A DNA stretch of 64,000 nucleotides from Flavobacterium marginilacus (GCF_026870155.1 NZ_CP113975.1:4712001-4776000), one strand, 5' to 3'; shown: positions 10,001-18,960, counted from the first letter of the stretch. Notes: generated by a model from the letters alone, not told the origin. Program-made: numbers and translations.

Positions 10001-12729
10001 AGCATCCCGTATTTGCTGAGTTCCGGCGATTTAATCCCCACATAAGTATTGAACGGGGAATAGGCTGTCGAAATAACATCGGTACTGAAATCACCACCTT
10101 CCTCATATACTTTTGTGATAAACGAAGCTTTGAGCATACCCGGTGAAACACCCTGTATTTTGGGGTTTATAGCCGTACTTGCTTTTCCGTTGGCATCCAA
10201 TTTACCCGAAAAAACAGTAATTTCTTCGGTACTAAATTGACGTACCAAATCGTCAAAAGTATATTTCTCGTAATTCTTAAAAGTTGTTGTTTGTGGCGAA
10301 AATTTAGCCTGCATTTCGACATTCAAATTTTTGGCCACGGCACCGTGAAGCCACGTCACTTCTAGATTACTTGTGTTTGGATACGAAGACGAAAGCATCG
10401 CTCTTTTGAACGTATTTTTAATTTTCAAACGATTCGGTTTGATAGTTTCGATTTTGATGCTTTTGTAAAACTTGGCACCGCCGACACTGACCATTGCTTC
10501 CCAATTTCCAGTAGGCGCATCAGCTTCTGTGGGAACTGTAAAAGCATAATGATTCCATTCATTTGTTTTTTGGACCGTCTGATAAGTGACTTTTCCGTTA
10601 GGATCACTCAATCTGAATTTAATCGGATGTCCCAACGGAAGTTTATTCGAAGCATCGTTCAAAATAAAGGACAAATACAAATTATCTCCCGGTCTCCAAA
10701 CCCCGCGTTCTCCATAGATAAAACCTTTGAGACCTTTTTGCAAAGTTTCACCGGACACATTAAAATTACTCACCGACAACGAATTTCCGTCATCAAGTCG
10801 AACATAAGTTGACTGCGTTCCGTAAGTGACAATCGCAAAATAGGCAAATGTATCCAACTGAAAACTTGCAATCCCTTCACTGCTTGTCGCTACGGTTCCT
10901 AATTTTTGTTGCTGAAAACTGTACAAATCCACTCTCGCGTTGGCAATCGGTTCGGTTGTAATGATGTTGCTTACCGCAAATAAATACGATTTGTTTTCGC
11001 CTCTTTTGGCGATAACCCCAACATCGGACGCCAAAATATTAGTTCCGATTCTAGCATTGTAATAATAGGAATTCGTGCAGGGATCTTGGCTTTCTCTCCA
11101 ATCATAATCTTCATAATAGTAATCGTCGTAGGCATTTTGACTATAATTCACGTCTTTCTCATCGACTTCTTCTTCCTCATTTTCACTGTCATCAGCTTCT
11201 GAATTTTGACATTTGTATAACGAATAAGCCTTTTTATACGAGAACTCCACTCTGTAAATCGCACCCGGTTCCGGACTTATAATTTTGGATAAATCCAAAG
11301 CAAAAGTGTTCCATTTACTTGAATTGACTAAATTCCCTTCGTTAAGAGTAAGCGTTGATTTTGCAATTGGCTGACCCACTCTTTTCAGATTTCGGGTACC
11401 GTTTAATTCGTTATCCTGCAGAAACTGAAGAATGTTGTTTTTGTAAATCTTAAACACTTTTACATCAACAGCCCGAAGATTTACCGCTTCAAAATTGAGT
11501 TTTAAATTGCTCGAACTTGGCAGAATTGTTCCGTTTTTGATGAAACGAACGTTCGGTTTTATTTCGTCAAATGAAATCTTCTCCGAATAATTTTCATTTA
11601 GCTTTTTGCCATATTCACTTTCGATTCCCTGAAAAACTTCCAATAATAATTCACCTGTAAGTTTTTGAGAAACGACAGCAACGGGCTCAGGTTCGGCAAC
11701 CGTAACAACTTCTTCAGGTTCTGCAACCGAAGCCGTGTCCTGAGGAACACTAGCTGTATCAACTGCAACGGTCGATGTTTCGGTTACAGCCACGACTTCA
11801 GGAGCCACTTCAACAGGTTTCTCTACGGCTTTTTCATTGTTAAAATAAACCTTCAACACATTTCCTTGGGTCGAAAACTTTAAATTATTGGTGTTTTGAA
11901 TTGCCACCAAGCCCTTGAAATCCTGCCCTTTTTCCAACGGTTCCGAAAAATTGATCGACAACATTTGGTTATTTCCCTCCTGCAATTCGGTTTTTAAAAC
12001 TTTGAATTCATTCAGAGCCGTAATCGGGAAATCGATAGTTCCTTTTTGGTCCATATCATAATCAGTCCCATCAAAGTTAATCTCAAGATTGCTTGGAGAA
12101 TCCAATCGCTGAATACTGTCAATTCTGAATTTAAATTCTTTTCCAACTGCATTCGATTTCTCAAAAATCAAATGTAAATCTTTTCCATTATGCTCCGCTT
12201 CCACCAACTTTTTGGCGGTTTCAAAATCCATATTATCCGCGGTTTTCAAAACACAATTCAAATATTGATATTCTTTGCTGTAGGACTGAACATCGAGTGT
12301 ATTGACAATAAAATCCTGCTTAATGGTTTTTATCGTGAAATTGAAATTAGAAAGTTCCTTATTCTTTTCGGCCACTTTCGGATTCAATTTGTCCAAATGC
12401 AAAGTCACTTGATATTCCGTACCCGAATCCAACTTTTTATCGGGTATAAAAGCAATCGTATTGCTCGAAAGTGCCACGACTTTTCCGTCAACACTTGGAG
12501 AAATATCAAATAAATCGCTATCCAAAGTCTGATTGACTTTCCAATTATTATTGTCAAAAGCCAAAACCACACGAATATCCGATTGCGCCGAGACAATTCC
12601 CCCCGTAAAACTGACTATATACTCTTTAAATAATGAAAAATCGGAATTAAAATCGGAGGCTGATTTTCTACCACACGCCTGAAACAAAAAAAACACACAA
12701 AACACGTAAATTAATCCTTTTGTTTTCAC
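7048..12729 (-). CDS. Bacterial alpha-2-macroglobulin family lipoprotein (YfhM/ECAM-like)
   Basis: A 1893-aa envelope protein. The N-terminus is a lipoprotein signal (FFLFQAC|GRKS), with Gly after the Cys. Multiple MG beta-domains follow, with an acidic, Tyr-rich insertion around residues 505-545 (DDSENEEEEVDEKD). The thioester motif GCVEQTTS is present with Cys1451 and Gln1454, a variant of the classical CxEQ; it lies in the alpha/alpha-barrel region (TED) and is followed by the C-terminal receptor-like domain. The family is thought to entrap proteases that breach the outer membrane through thioester crosslinking. It is followed by pbpC in the same orientation, the classic partner. A Val/Glu/Pro/Thr-rich stretch (about 300-350) looks like a linker. 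Confidence 0.93.
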   Translation of the reverse strand: MKTKGLIYVFCVFFLFQACGRKSASDFNSDFSLFKEYIVSFTGGIVSAQSDIRVVLAFDNNNWKVNQTLDSDLFDISPSVDGKVVALSSNTIAFIPDKKLDSGTEYQVTLHLDKLNPKVAEKNKELSNFNFTIKTIKQDFIVNTLDVQSYSKEYQYLNCVLKTADNMDFETAKKLVEAEHNGKDLHLIFEKSNAVGKEFKFRIDSIQRLDSPSNLEINFDGTDYDMDQKGTIDFPITALNEFKVLKTELQEGNNQMLSINFSEPLEKGQDFKGLVAIQNTNNLKFSTQGNVLKVYFNNEKAVEKPVEVAPEVVAVTETSTVAVDTASVPQDTASVAEPEEVVTVAEPEPVAVVSQKLTGELLLEVFQGIESEYGKKLNENYSEKISFDEIKPNVRFIKNGTILPSSSNLKLNFEAVNLRAVDVKVFKIYKNNILQFLQDNELNGTRNLKRVGQPIAKSTLTLNEGNLVNSSKWNTFALDLSKIISPEPGAIYRVEFSYKKAYSLYKCQNSEADDSENEEEEVDEKDVNYSQNAYDDYYYEDYDWRESQDPCTNSYYYNARIGTNILASDVGVIAKRGENKSYLFAVSNIITTEPIANARVDLYSFQQQKLGTVATSSEGIASFQLDTFAYFAIVTYGTQSTYVRLDDGNSLSVSNFNVSGETLQKGLKGFIYGERGVWRPGDNLYLSFILNDASNKLPLGHPIKFRLSDPNGKVTYQTVQKTNEWNHYAFTVPTEADAPTGNWEAMVSVGGAKFYKSIKIETIKPNRLKIKNTFKRAMLSSSYPNTSNLEVTWLHGAVAKNLNVEMQAKFSPQTTTFKNYEKYTFDDLVRQFSTEEITVFSGKLDANGKASTAINPKIQGVSPGMLKASFITKVYEEGGDFSTDVISTAYSPFNTYVGIKSPELSKYGMLETRKVNQFDIVTVDENGRPKSVKNLEVKIYKVEWRWWWDASSDNLSNYNSDNATTSYKTFRINTDANGRGAVRFALTDEEWGRYLIRVSDEVGGHATALTVNIDWPVWSGKTRNTDASTANMLVFSTDKEKYAVGENAQISFPSSEGGRAFISIENGSKVVQTLWAKTQKGETKVTIPITASMAPNVYFNITLLQPHASTKNDSPIRMYGIVPIEVVDKNTILTPKLSMPDVLRPEQSFALKVSEQSGREMTYTIAIVDEGLLDLTRFKAPNAWDSFYVREALGVKTWDIYDDVIGAYGGRVNQVFSIGGDQDLGGGKAKKANRFKPVVIYMGPFKLEKGQTKTHQIKLPKYIGSVKTMVVAGDATTSAYGSVEKATPVRSPLMVLASLPRKISPSEKVTIPVTVFAMEKNIKNVTVQVKANNGLKVIGSAVQRVSFAQPDEKMAYFNLAVGSVTGIGKVQIVATSGKEKSVYDVEIDMTNPNPVTNTFTDVILEPNSSKTISWKPFGVAGSNKAKLEISSMPTINLNGRLQYLIQYPHGCVEQTTSSVFPQLYLNDIADLDAMRKGLIQKNITAGITRLGSFQLSNGGISYWQGGTVADDWGTSYAGHFMIEAEKKGYFLPINFKTKWISYQQKEAKQWRFMPSYGNDLAQAYRLYTLALAGVPDLASMNRLRETKGISNESKLRLAVAYVLAGQKSAGQTLFLNSKIEDDSNYNYYYYGSADRNRAMALETMLLLGQKQNAFAMAIKLAKAMSSDQWMSTQTTAYCLYAMAKFSVSNGAKGIDIQFGKDGKMQAIKTMKTIADRSLTVTAGLNSVTLKNNRKNRLFVRLLNTGILPIGQENVVQSNVSASIVFKNRKGGVINVSKINQGTEFVAEVTVRNQKNEHVENVALSQILPSGFEIVNTRFTDYGDATNNFADYIDIRDDRTNFYFGLKAGEAKTFRILLNASYLGTYYLPGLQCEAMYDNTFLARTKGFWVQVVK

Positions 12730-13058
12730 TTTTATTGAGAGTTAATGGGTTACGAACGAAGACTATGGCAACGGCTCACAGTTAAAAATCATAACTGCAA
12801 AACCGGTACAATATTGTAGTAAATGTATATAATTTTAAGAAGAAAATTCTTTGCGCGAAAATTATTTTTTGGAGGTGCTTTTTAAAGTTAATTTTACTGC
12901 ATCATGCATAATATAAACATACTAAACCTTGGTTTTTTCTCGCAAAGACGCGAAGACGCAAAGTCATAATGGGATTTCTTTGCGTCTTCGCGCCTTTGCG
13001 AGAATTATATTTAGAAAAAGCTTAGCAAGAAATCTTTAATCTCGTTTTGCTAAAAGTT
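12730..13058. other. Gene-free gap holding a dispersed hairpin repeat
   Basis: 329 bp between the start of the macroglobulin gene and the end of tadA. The 5' side is AT-rich and must hold the macroglobulin promoter, although I see no clear TAnnTTTG. The rest is dominated by the long hairpin at 12939-13002 listed separately. Confidence 0.5.
12939..13002. repeat. Long hairpin of the CGCAAAGACGCGAAG repeat family
   Basis: Arms of 25 bp (12939-12963 and 12978-13002) pair with a single mismatch around a 14-bp loop. Related sequence recurs at about 51045-51117 and in part at 55628-55656, so this is a dispersed intergenic family rather than a local terminator. Confidence 0.75.
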
Positions 13059-13502
13059 TTACTTCCTTCTCTCAGCGAAAAACCTTTTCATCAATTCCGA
13101 AGCTTCATCGGCCATAACCCCGCTAATGACAACGGTTTTAGGATGCAGTTTAGTTCCCATTTTCTCAAAACCACGATGATCGTCGCTTGCACCATAAACA
13201 ATTTTGGCAATTTGGCTCCAATATAAAGCACCGGCACACATTTGGCAGGGTTCCAACGTAACGTAAAGCGTGCAGTCTTTCAGGTATTTTCCGCCGAGAT
13301 AATTCGCCGATGCGGTTATGGCCTGCATTTCGGCGTGGGCGGTAACGTCATTGAGTAATTCAGTTAAATTATGGCTTCGGGCAATGACAGTGTTATTCAC
13401 CACCACAACGGCACCCACAGGAATTTCGCCTTTCTCGAAAGCCATTTCGGCTTCCTGCAAAGCTTTTTTCATAAAATATTCGTCGGTGAAAATGTTTATC
13501 AT
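13059..13502 (-). CDS. tadA: tRNA-specific adenosine deaminase TadA-like nucleoside deaminase
   Basis: A 147-aa cytidine/adenosine deaminase-fold enzyme with the zinc motif HAEMQAI (His ligand and catalytic Glu) and PCQMCAGAL (two Cys ligands), and the TadA-like start FMKKALQEAEMAFEKGEIPVGAVVV. TadA converts A34 to inosine in tRNA-Arg(ACG); length and motifs fit this better than guanine deaminase, though that cannot be fully excluded. The first codons (about 29 bp) are repeated at 13745-13773, so the native upstream region of tadA has been displaced by an inserted segment carrying a small ORF. Confidence 0.9.
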   Translation of the reverse strand: MINIFTDEYFMKKALQEAEMAFEKGEIPVGAVVVVNNTVIARSHNLTELLNDVTAHAEMQAITASANYLGGKYLKDCTLYVTLEPCQMCAGALYWSQIAKIVYGASDDHRGFEKMGTKLHPKTVVISGVMADEASELMKRFFAERRK

Positions 13503-13773
13503 GAATTTTTTAAAAAACTATAATTTGAAATTTTTAGGATGTACAATCTTTTTTCTGGCTTCTTCAGTGGTATAACCAACTTCTCCCGCATCCGAAAGCT
13601 TGATTATATCATCCAAATGATTTTTATATGCTGTGGTTGTTAATGGTTTCCCATCTGTCGAATAGGTATAAATATCATTATTCTTAAGAATATTTCTACG
13701 TTGTACTTCTACATTCATACTGTCCTGATTTACTTCAAAGTTATAAATATTCTTAGGTGAAAATGTTTATCAT
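13485..13773. repeat. Direct repeat of the tadA 5' end bordering a small ORF
   Basis: GGTGAAAATGTTTATCAT occurs at 13485-13502 (tadA start) and again at 13756-13773, 271 bp away. Extended leftward the match is 27 of 29 bases. The second copy reads as a tadA start that hits a stop after six codons. The sequence between is therefore an insertion that duplicated the first codons of tadA. Confidence 0.7.
13518..13718 (-). CDS. Small uncharacterised protein (66 aa)
   Basis: Reads MNVEVQRRNILKNNDIYTYSTDGKPLTTTAYKNHLDDI... with mixed charge and no membrane segment. I do not recognise the family; the shape (short, charged, degradation-like C-terminus with EEARKKIVHP) is reminiscent of small antitoxin-like proteins but no toxin is beside it. 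It lies in the segment that separates tadA from its duplicated 5' end, so it probably arrived with that insertion. It would read through into tadA 15 bp downstream. Confidence 0.5.
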   Translation of the reverse strand: MNVEVQRRNILKNNDIYTYSTDGKPLTTTAYKNHLDDIIKLSDAGEVGYTTEEARKKIVHPKNFKL

Positions 13774-13832
13774 AAAACAAAAATACACTTTTGAATGAAT
13801 TTTTATTACTTTTAAAATCATAAACACAGCAT

Positions 13833-14750
13833 ATGGAAAGAAAATATAAAATCACAATTCCCGAACCTTGCCAAGAGGATTGGAATAAAATGACACCAAA
13901 TAAAAATGGTCGTTTTTGCGGTAGCTGTTCCAAAAATGTTGTTGATTTTACCAATAAATTACCCGAAGAAATTCAAGCTTATTTTCTGCAACATACCAAC
14001 GTTTGCGGAAGATTTAAAAAATCACAATTGGATTCTTTAACTATTCAAATCCCAAATCGGATATTATTTTCACAAACACAATATCACAAAATGTTTTTAT
14101 TGGCTTTATTTGTAGCAATGGGAACGACTTTATTTAGCTGTGCCGATAAAAACGGAAACAAGCAAAAGATTGAAAAAATCGAAGTCGTTGAAGACTCTTT
14201 CGAAGTAAAAGGCACTATCACTAAAGAACCGACACCTAATAAGAAAAAGACTTTAAATAATACACAAATTAAACCTCAAATTAAAAAATCGATCACTACC
14301 ACAACCAAAACTAGTGCAACTGAAATTCCTATTATTTATGAAGACAATACAATATATGGAGGCATCGGATTTAGTATATATCCTGAATACCTTGGAGGAA
14401 TAAAAAACTTCAATAAATACATCAAAGAAAATTTTAATTTTTCAAAAAAATCAAAACATCTAAATGACACATTGATTGCTACTTTTGTCATTGCGAAAAA
14501 CGGCAAATTAGATTCAATAAATGTCTCAAAGGATTTAGGATTCGGTACAAAAGAAGAACTCATAAGAATATTAAGCGACTCAAAAAAATGGTATCCTGGT
14601 GAAGAAAATGGAAAAAAAAAGAATTGCAAATTTCAATTATTTGTTACAATCAAATCGGACACTATTAAAAAATCTTTTTTTAGAACCAAAATTATCCCCA
14701 AGATTGACACTATCAAGCTTGAACGAATTTCCAAATTTAAAAATGATTAA
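13833..14750 (+). CDS. Membrane-anchored protein with Cys-rich N-terminus and TonB-C-like domain
   Basis: 305 aa. The N-terminus PEPCQEDWNKMTPNKNGRFCGSCSKNVVDFT is a Cys motif (C-x2-C plus lone Cys) seen at the start of several Bacteroidetes membrane proteins, followed by a TM segment (FLLALFVAMGTTLFSC). A Lys/Thr-rich linker (about 115-165) leads to a C-terminal region (GGIKNFNKYIKENFNF...ATFVIAKNGKLDSINVSKDLGFGTKEELIRIL...WYPG) that follows the TonB C-terminal domain pattern. It may energise or contact a periplasmic partner, but no TonB receptor or ExbBD is nearby, so the role is open. Confidence 0.65.
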   Translation: MERKYKITIPEPCQEDWNKMTPNKNGRFCGSCSKNVVDFTNKLPEEIQAYFLQHTNVCGRFKKSQLDSLTIQIPNRILFSQTQYHKMFLLALFVAMGTTLFSCADKNGNKQKIEKIEVVEDSFEVKGTITKEPTPNKKKTLNNTQIKPQIKKSITTTTKTSATEIPIIYEDNTIYGGIGFSIYPEYLGGIKNFNKYIKENFNFSKKSKHLNDTLIATFVIAKNGKLDSINVSKDLGFGTKEELIRILSDSKKWYPGEENGKKKNCKFQLFVTIKSDTIKKSFFRTKIIPKIDTIKLERISKFKND

Positions 14751-14766
14751 TCTAAGTTTTAAAACT

Positions 14767-15873
14767 CTAGTACCCTAAATTCAAATCATAAGATACACTT
14801 CTCCCTCCACCTTTTGGAATTAAAATACTTTTTTCGGTCAAATCCTGCAAATCTCTTGTGGCGGTTGCTCTTGAGGTTTTTGTGATGGAAACATATTTTA
14901 TGGCTGTCATGCCTCCTTCAAAACCAGAAACTCCGTTTTCAAACATTTTCAAAACGGCCTTTGCTTGTCTTTCGTTCATCTGACTTTTGAACTTGTCCAT
15001 AAATTTTGTTTTGTTCAATGTAAAAAGTACCGTTTGTTTGGCGCTTTTTTGAGATTCCAAAATCAATGTGGAAAAATATAAAATCCAATCCGTAATTTCG
15101 AGGGTTAGTTGCGCCTGTTTCAGGGAATCATAGTATTGTTTTTTATTTTGTTCGATAGTACTTGAAATACTCATCAATACAGGTCGGTTCAAAGACTCCG
15201 AAAGACATTTTTCGGCAATAGCCCTCCCAATTCTTCCGTTTCCGTCTTCAAAAGGGTGAATACTTTCAAAATAAAGATGCGATATCGAAGTTTTGATCAG
15301 TACATTTTTAATATCAGTTGGTTTTATTTCAAAATCATTATACCAATTAATGAATTTCTCCATTTCGGAAGGTACTTCATTGGAAGGAGGCGCTTCAAAA
15401 TGGATAATTTCTTTGCCAAAAGAACCAGAAACAATCTGCATTGACTCACTTCCTGATCTATACTCTCCTACGCTAATATGCTTAGAAAATTCCATAAGAG
15501 TGGCATGCCAATCCTTAATGGTAATCTCGGTCAATTTTTCAGCATAGGAATTTCGAACCTCCACCATCAGTTTTCCGATACCTTGGGCATTTTTGTCTCT
15601 AATTTGACCTATCGCCTCCGTCATCCCTAAGTTTTTCTTAATCGAAGACATTACATCCTGTCTGCTATAAAATTCCCCTTCTATCTCCGAAGTTTTAATC
15701 GCCTCTGCAATCATAAACTGTAAAATCGTTTCCTGTTGAACCTCACCTGACAATGAATCTACAAGACCTTTTAATTCGCCTGTTTCCAATGCAAAATCCA
15801 CACATAAAGAGTTCAAAACGGAATCGTTAAATATAAATTTAGGCCAATTCGGAAGTTGCCAATTGTAGTTCAT
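14767..15873 (-). CDS. Fic-family AMPylase with N-terminal inhibitory motif and C-terminal winged helix
   Basis: About 368 aa from ATG 15873; a longer reading would need a TTG at 15933 and would run through an operator. Numbering from that longer form: DUF4172-type N-domain (NWQLPNWPKF), inhibitory helix TSEIEG (81-86, matching S/T-x3-E-G/N), Fic core HPFEDGNGRIGR (226-237, all catalytic residues present), and a C-terminal winged-helix region that fits a DNA reader (GGMTAIKYVSITKTSRATATRDLQDL). Fic proteins transfer AMP to hydroxyl side chains and are autoinhibited by the Glu of the inhibitory motif. The promoter is flanked by two matched inverted repeats, so I infer direct autoregulation. 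No separate antitoxin gene is present. Confidence 0.9.
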   Translation of the reverse strand: MNYNWQLPNWPKFIFNDSVLNSLCVDFALETGELKGLVDSLSGEVQQETILQFMIAEAIKTSEIEGEFYSRQDVMSSIKKNLGMTEAIGQIRDKNAQGIGKLMVEVRNSYAEKLTEITIKDWHATLMEFSKHISVGEYRSGSESMQIVSGSFGKEIIHFEAPPSNEVPSEMEKFINWYNDFEIKPTDIKNVLIKTSISHLYFESIHPFEDGNGRIGRAIAEKCLSESLNRPVLMSISSTIEQNKKQYYDSLKQAQLTLEITDWILYFSTLILESQKSAKQTVLFTLNKTKFMDKFKSQMNERQAKAVLKMFENGVSGFEGGMTAIKYVSITKTSRATATRDLQDLTEKSILIPKGGGRSVSYDLNLGY

Positions 15874-15944
15874 GAGGCGATTAAATAGATTATTCGCCTC
15901 AAATATAGTGATTTTTTGAGGCAAATAAAACAAATAATTGCCTC
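15874..15944 (-). promoter_or_regulatory. fic promoter between two identical-format operators
   Basis: On the minus strand two 27-bp inverted repeats, GAGGCAA-N13-TTGCCTC (15918-15944) and GAGGCGA-N13-TCGCCTC (15874-15900), are separated by 17 bp. The -7 element TATATTTG (15900-15907) lies between them and touches the second, which abuts the ATG. A dimer bound to either site would cover the -33 region or the transcription start. The probable ligand is the winged helix of the Fic protein itself. Confidence 0.75.
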
Positions 15945-16068
15945 ATTTCTTTTGCCACAAATTCACGAATGAATAATTATTAGTGAATTGCTTCGCCAAT
16001 TCGCTATCGCTCGGGTAGTGGCTATAAAACTTTAAATTTAAAACCGTAAATTCGCTTTTTAAATAATA

Positions 16069-17850
16069 ATGAAAAGCAATTTACTCGAACATATCTACTC
16101 CCCAACCGATTTACGCCAGCTTGACGAAGCGCAACTTCCGCAATTGGCACAGGAATTAAGGGATTTTATCATCAATATTGTTGCTACCAAAGAAGGCCAT
16201 CTTGGCGCCAGCTTGGGTGTGGTCGAATTGACTATTGCTTTGCATTATGTTTTCAACACTCCTGAAGATTTATTGGTTTGGGATGTTGGTCACCAAGCCT
16301 ACGGACATAAAATATTGACTGAGAGAAGAACCATTTTTCATACTAACCGTCAACTGAAAGGCATTTCGGGTTTCCCAAGGAGAAGCGAAAGTATTTACGA
16401 CACTTTTGGCGTAGGCCATTCTTCCACTTCCATATCAGCAGTTTTAGGAATGGCGATTGCTTCGAATTTGAAAGGTGATTTCGAAAAACAACATATAGCC
16501 GTAATCGGTGATGCTTCAATTGCTTCAGGAATGGCTTTCGAAGGGCTGAATCATGCCGGTGTTACCGATGCTAACTTGTTAGTTATTCTTAATGACAACG
16601 CCATCGGAATTGATCCGAGCGTTGGTGCTCTCAAAAAATATCTTACTTCAGTAAAAGAAGGAAAAAATCCGAAGCAAAATAATATGATTCGGTCACTGAA
16701 TTTCAATTATTCGGGACCAATTGATGGAAATGATATTTTTGCAGTAATAAAAGAACTTAAACGCCTGCAAAAAATAAAAGGACCAAAATTCTTGCACCTT
16801 ATCACCACCAAAGGCAAAGGACTTCAACAGGCAGAAGAAAATCAGGTGAAATATCATGCGCCAGGTAAATTTGATGCCACAACAGGCGAAATTATCCCGA
16901 AACACGAAGAACATTTACCTCCAAAATACCAAGATGTTTTTGGTCTGACCATTTTGGATTTGGCCAAAAAGAACGAAAAAATAGTTGGAATAACTCCAGC
17001 AATGCCTTCCGGAAGTTCACTAAAATTCATGATGGACGCTTTCCCGAAACGTGCCTTTGATGTTGGAATTGCAGAACAGCACGCCGTAACATTATCCGCC
17101 GGAATGGCCACACAGGGAATGATTGTGTATTGCAATATTTATTCTACTTTCCTACAACGCGCCTACGATCAGGTGATACACGATGTGGCTTTACAAAATT
17201 TACCCGTTATTTTTTGCTTGGACAGAGCCGGTTTGGTTGGCGAAGACGGCGCGACGCATCACGGCGTTTTCGACTTGGCATATTTACGATGCATTCCCAA
17301 CATGATTGTTTATGCGCCGCTAAATGAAATTGAACTACAAAACATTTTATACACCGCACAATTAGGATTGAGACATCCTATTGCTATTCGTTATCCACGA
17401 GGCAGAGGCGTTATCAGTGATTGGAAGAATCTACATTTTGGCAAATATCAACAAATTGAAATAGGAAAGGCTAAAATTTTAAAAAGTGGCACAAAAATTG
17501 CGGTATTATCTGCCGGAGCAATTGGCAACAATGTTACTTTGGCTTTGGCCAAAATAAAGCATCGGGAGAAATTTGCTCATTATGATTTTGCTTTTATCAA
17601 ACCATTGGATGAAAACGAACTGCATACCATTTTTGATCAATTCGAAACCGTTATAACCATTGAAGATGGCGTAACTAAAGGTGGTTTCGGAAGCGCAATT
17701 CTGGAATTTGCAGCAATGTATCATTATTCTTCCAAAATAAAGGTTTTGGGAATTCCAGATATCTTTATCGAACAAGGATCAATTGATGAGCTGCAACAAT
17801 ATTGCAGTATTTCCGTTGATAGTTTAGAAATAGTTTTCTCAAGTTATTGA
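16069..17850 (+). CDS. dxs: 1-Deoxy-D-xylulose-5-phosphate synthase
   Basis: 593 aa with the transketolase-like three-domain layout of DXS: GHLGASLGVVELTIALH and DVGHQAYGHKILTERR (N-terminal), the thiamine-diphosphate/Mg motif GDASIASGMAFEGLNHAG...NDN, and in the Pyr domain VGIAEQHAVTLSAGMA with catalytic Glu. It condenses pyruvate and glyceraldehyde-3-phosphate in the first step of the MEP isoprenoid pathway, feeding quinone, carotenoid and polyprenyl phosphate synthesis. It stands alone between fic (divergent) and a DUF3078 gene 39 bp downstream in the same direction, which may be cotranscribed. Slightly shorter than the usual 620-640 aa. Confidence 0.96.
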   Translation: MKSNLLEHIYSPTDLRQLDEAQLPQLAQELRDFIINIVATKEGHLGASLGVVELTIALHYVFNTPEDLLVWDVGHQAYGHKILTERRTIFHTNRQLKGISGFPRRSESIYDTFGVGHSSTSISAVLGMAIASNLKGDFEKQHIAVIGDASIASGMAFEGLNHAGVTDANLLVILNDNAIGIDPSVGALKKYLTSVKEGKNPKQNNMIRSLNFNYSGPIDGNDIFAVIKELKRLQKIKGPKFLHLITTKGKGLQQAEENQVKYHAPGKFDATTGEIIPKHEEHLPPKYQDVFGLTILDLAKKNEKIVGITPAMPSGSSLKFMMDAFPKRAFDVGIAEQHAVTLSAGMATQGMIVYCNIYSTFLQRAYDQVIHDVALQNLPVIFCLDRAGLVGEDGATHHGVFDLAYLRCIPNMIVYAPLNEIELQNILYTAQLGLRHPIAIRYPRGRGVISDWKNLHFGKYQQIEIGKAKILKSGTKIAVLSAGAIGNNVTLALAKIKHREKFAHYDFAFIKPLDENELHTIFDQFETVITIEDGVTKGGFGSAILEFAAMYHYSSKIKVLGIPDIFIEQGSIDELQQYCSISVDSLEIVFSSY

Positions 17851-17889
17851 AATTAATTAATTTGCGCCACAAAATACCACTATCCTACT

Positions 17890-18906
17890 ATGACCACTTT
17901 AACTAAATTTTTTATAGTCTTATTTCTGTTTTTTTCCACACACAGTTTTACTCAAATCAAAATAGTTACTAGTGTTGCTGACACTACCAATGTAAAACCT
18001 AAAAAAAACATCTCACCGTCTACAGCCATCATTACGGCCATACCCGACACTATTTCCAATTGGACAAACAAAACCATATTGGGCACAGATATTTCAGAAA
18101 TGGCATTTGTCAACTGGAGTGCTGGGGGAACAAGCGCTATAACAGGCTTAATAAGAGGCCAATTAAAAAGAGATTATAAAGATGATAATCAAGTTTGGGC
18201 CAATGAACTTATTTTCAGATATGGAATGAACAAACAAGAAGGAACTGAACTTAGAAAAACAGATGATGTTTTTAAACTCAATTCTACTTATGGATATAGA
18301 TATAACCCCACTTCGAATTGGTATCACTCAGCAAAATTCAACTTCAACACCCAATTTACCAACGGTTATAAGTATCCAAATACCACAAATCCAATATCGA
18401 GACCATTTGCTCCTGCTTATATTTTCTTGGGAGCAGGATCGGAATACATTCTTAAAAAAGAGAAATTAAATCTTTATCTATCACCTTTAACTTTAAAAAG
18501 CACGCTTGTCCTCGACCAAACCTTAGCGGATCAAGGTGCATACGGTGTAAAAAAAGCTGTTTATGATGCACAAGGAATTTTAATCGAAAATGGACAGCGC
18601 TCCAAAACAGAGCTTGGTATCTTGGCAACCTGTTCTTTTGAAAGAGAAATTTTTAACAATATTTACCTAAAAAACCGCTTAATCTTATACACGGATTACC
18701 TTCATAATTTTGGCAATATTGATGTTGATTGGCAGGCTTTGGCCGATTTAAAAGTAAATGACTATGTAAAAGCAAACATTGGCTTCAATTTAGTTTATGA
18801 TGAAGATATTGATGTCATTAAAGAAGAAAATGGCGTGAAAATTAACGAAGGACCTAAAGTACAGCTAAAACAAGTACTGGGAATCGGATTGGAATATGCT
18901 TTTTAA
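17890..18906 (+). CDS. DUF3078 family secreted protein
   Basis: 338 aa with a Sec signal (FFIVLFLFFSTHSFTQ|IK), then a barrel-like sequence opening with MAFVNWSAGGTSAITGLIRGQLKRDYKDDNQVWANEL, the hallmark of DUF3078 proteins of Bacteroidetes, and ending VLGIGLEYAF with a terminal Phe. These are predicted outer-membrane proteins of unknown function. It follows dxs at 39 bp on the same strand; there is no obvious functional link. Confidence 0.85.
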   Translation: MTTLTKFFIVLFLFFSTHSFTQIKIVTSVADTTNVKPKKNISPSTAIITAIPDTISNWTNKTILGTDISEMAFVNWSAGGTSAITGLIRGQLKRDYKDDNQVWANELIFRYGMNKQEGTELRKTDDVFKLNSTYGYRYNPTSNWYHSAKFNFNTQFTNGYKYPNTTNPISRPFAPAYIFLGAGSEYILKKEKLNLYLSPLTLKSTLVLDQTLADQGAYGVKKAVYDAQGILIENGQRSKTELGILATCSFEREIFNNIYLKNRLILYTDYLHNFGNIDVDWQALADLKVNDYVKANIGFNLVYDEDIDVIKEENGVKINEGPKVQLKQVLGIGLEYAF

Positions 18907-18960
18907 AACAGAAGAGAACCTAAAATGGCTCTCTTCTGCCTTTATAAAAACTATAAAACT

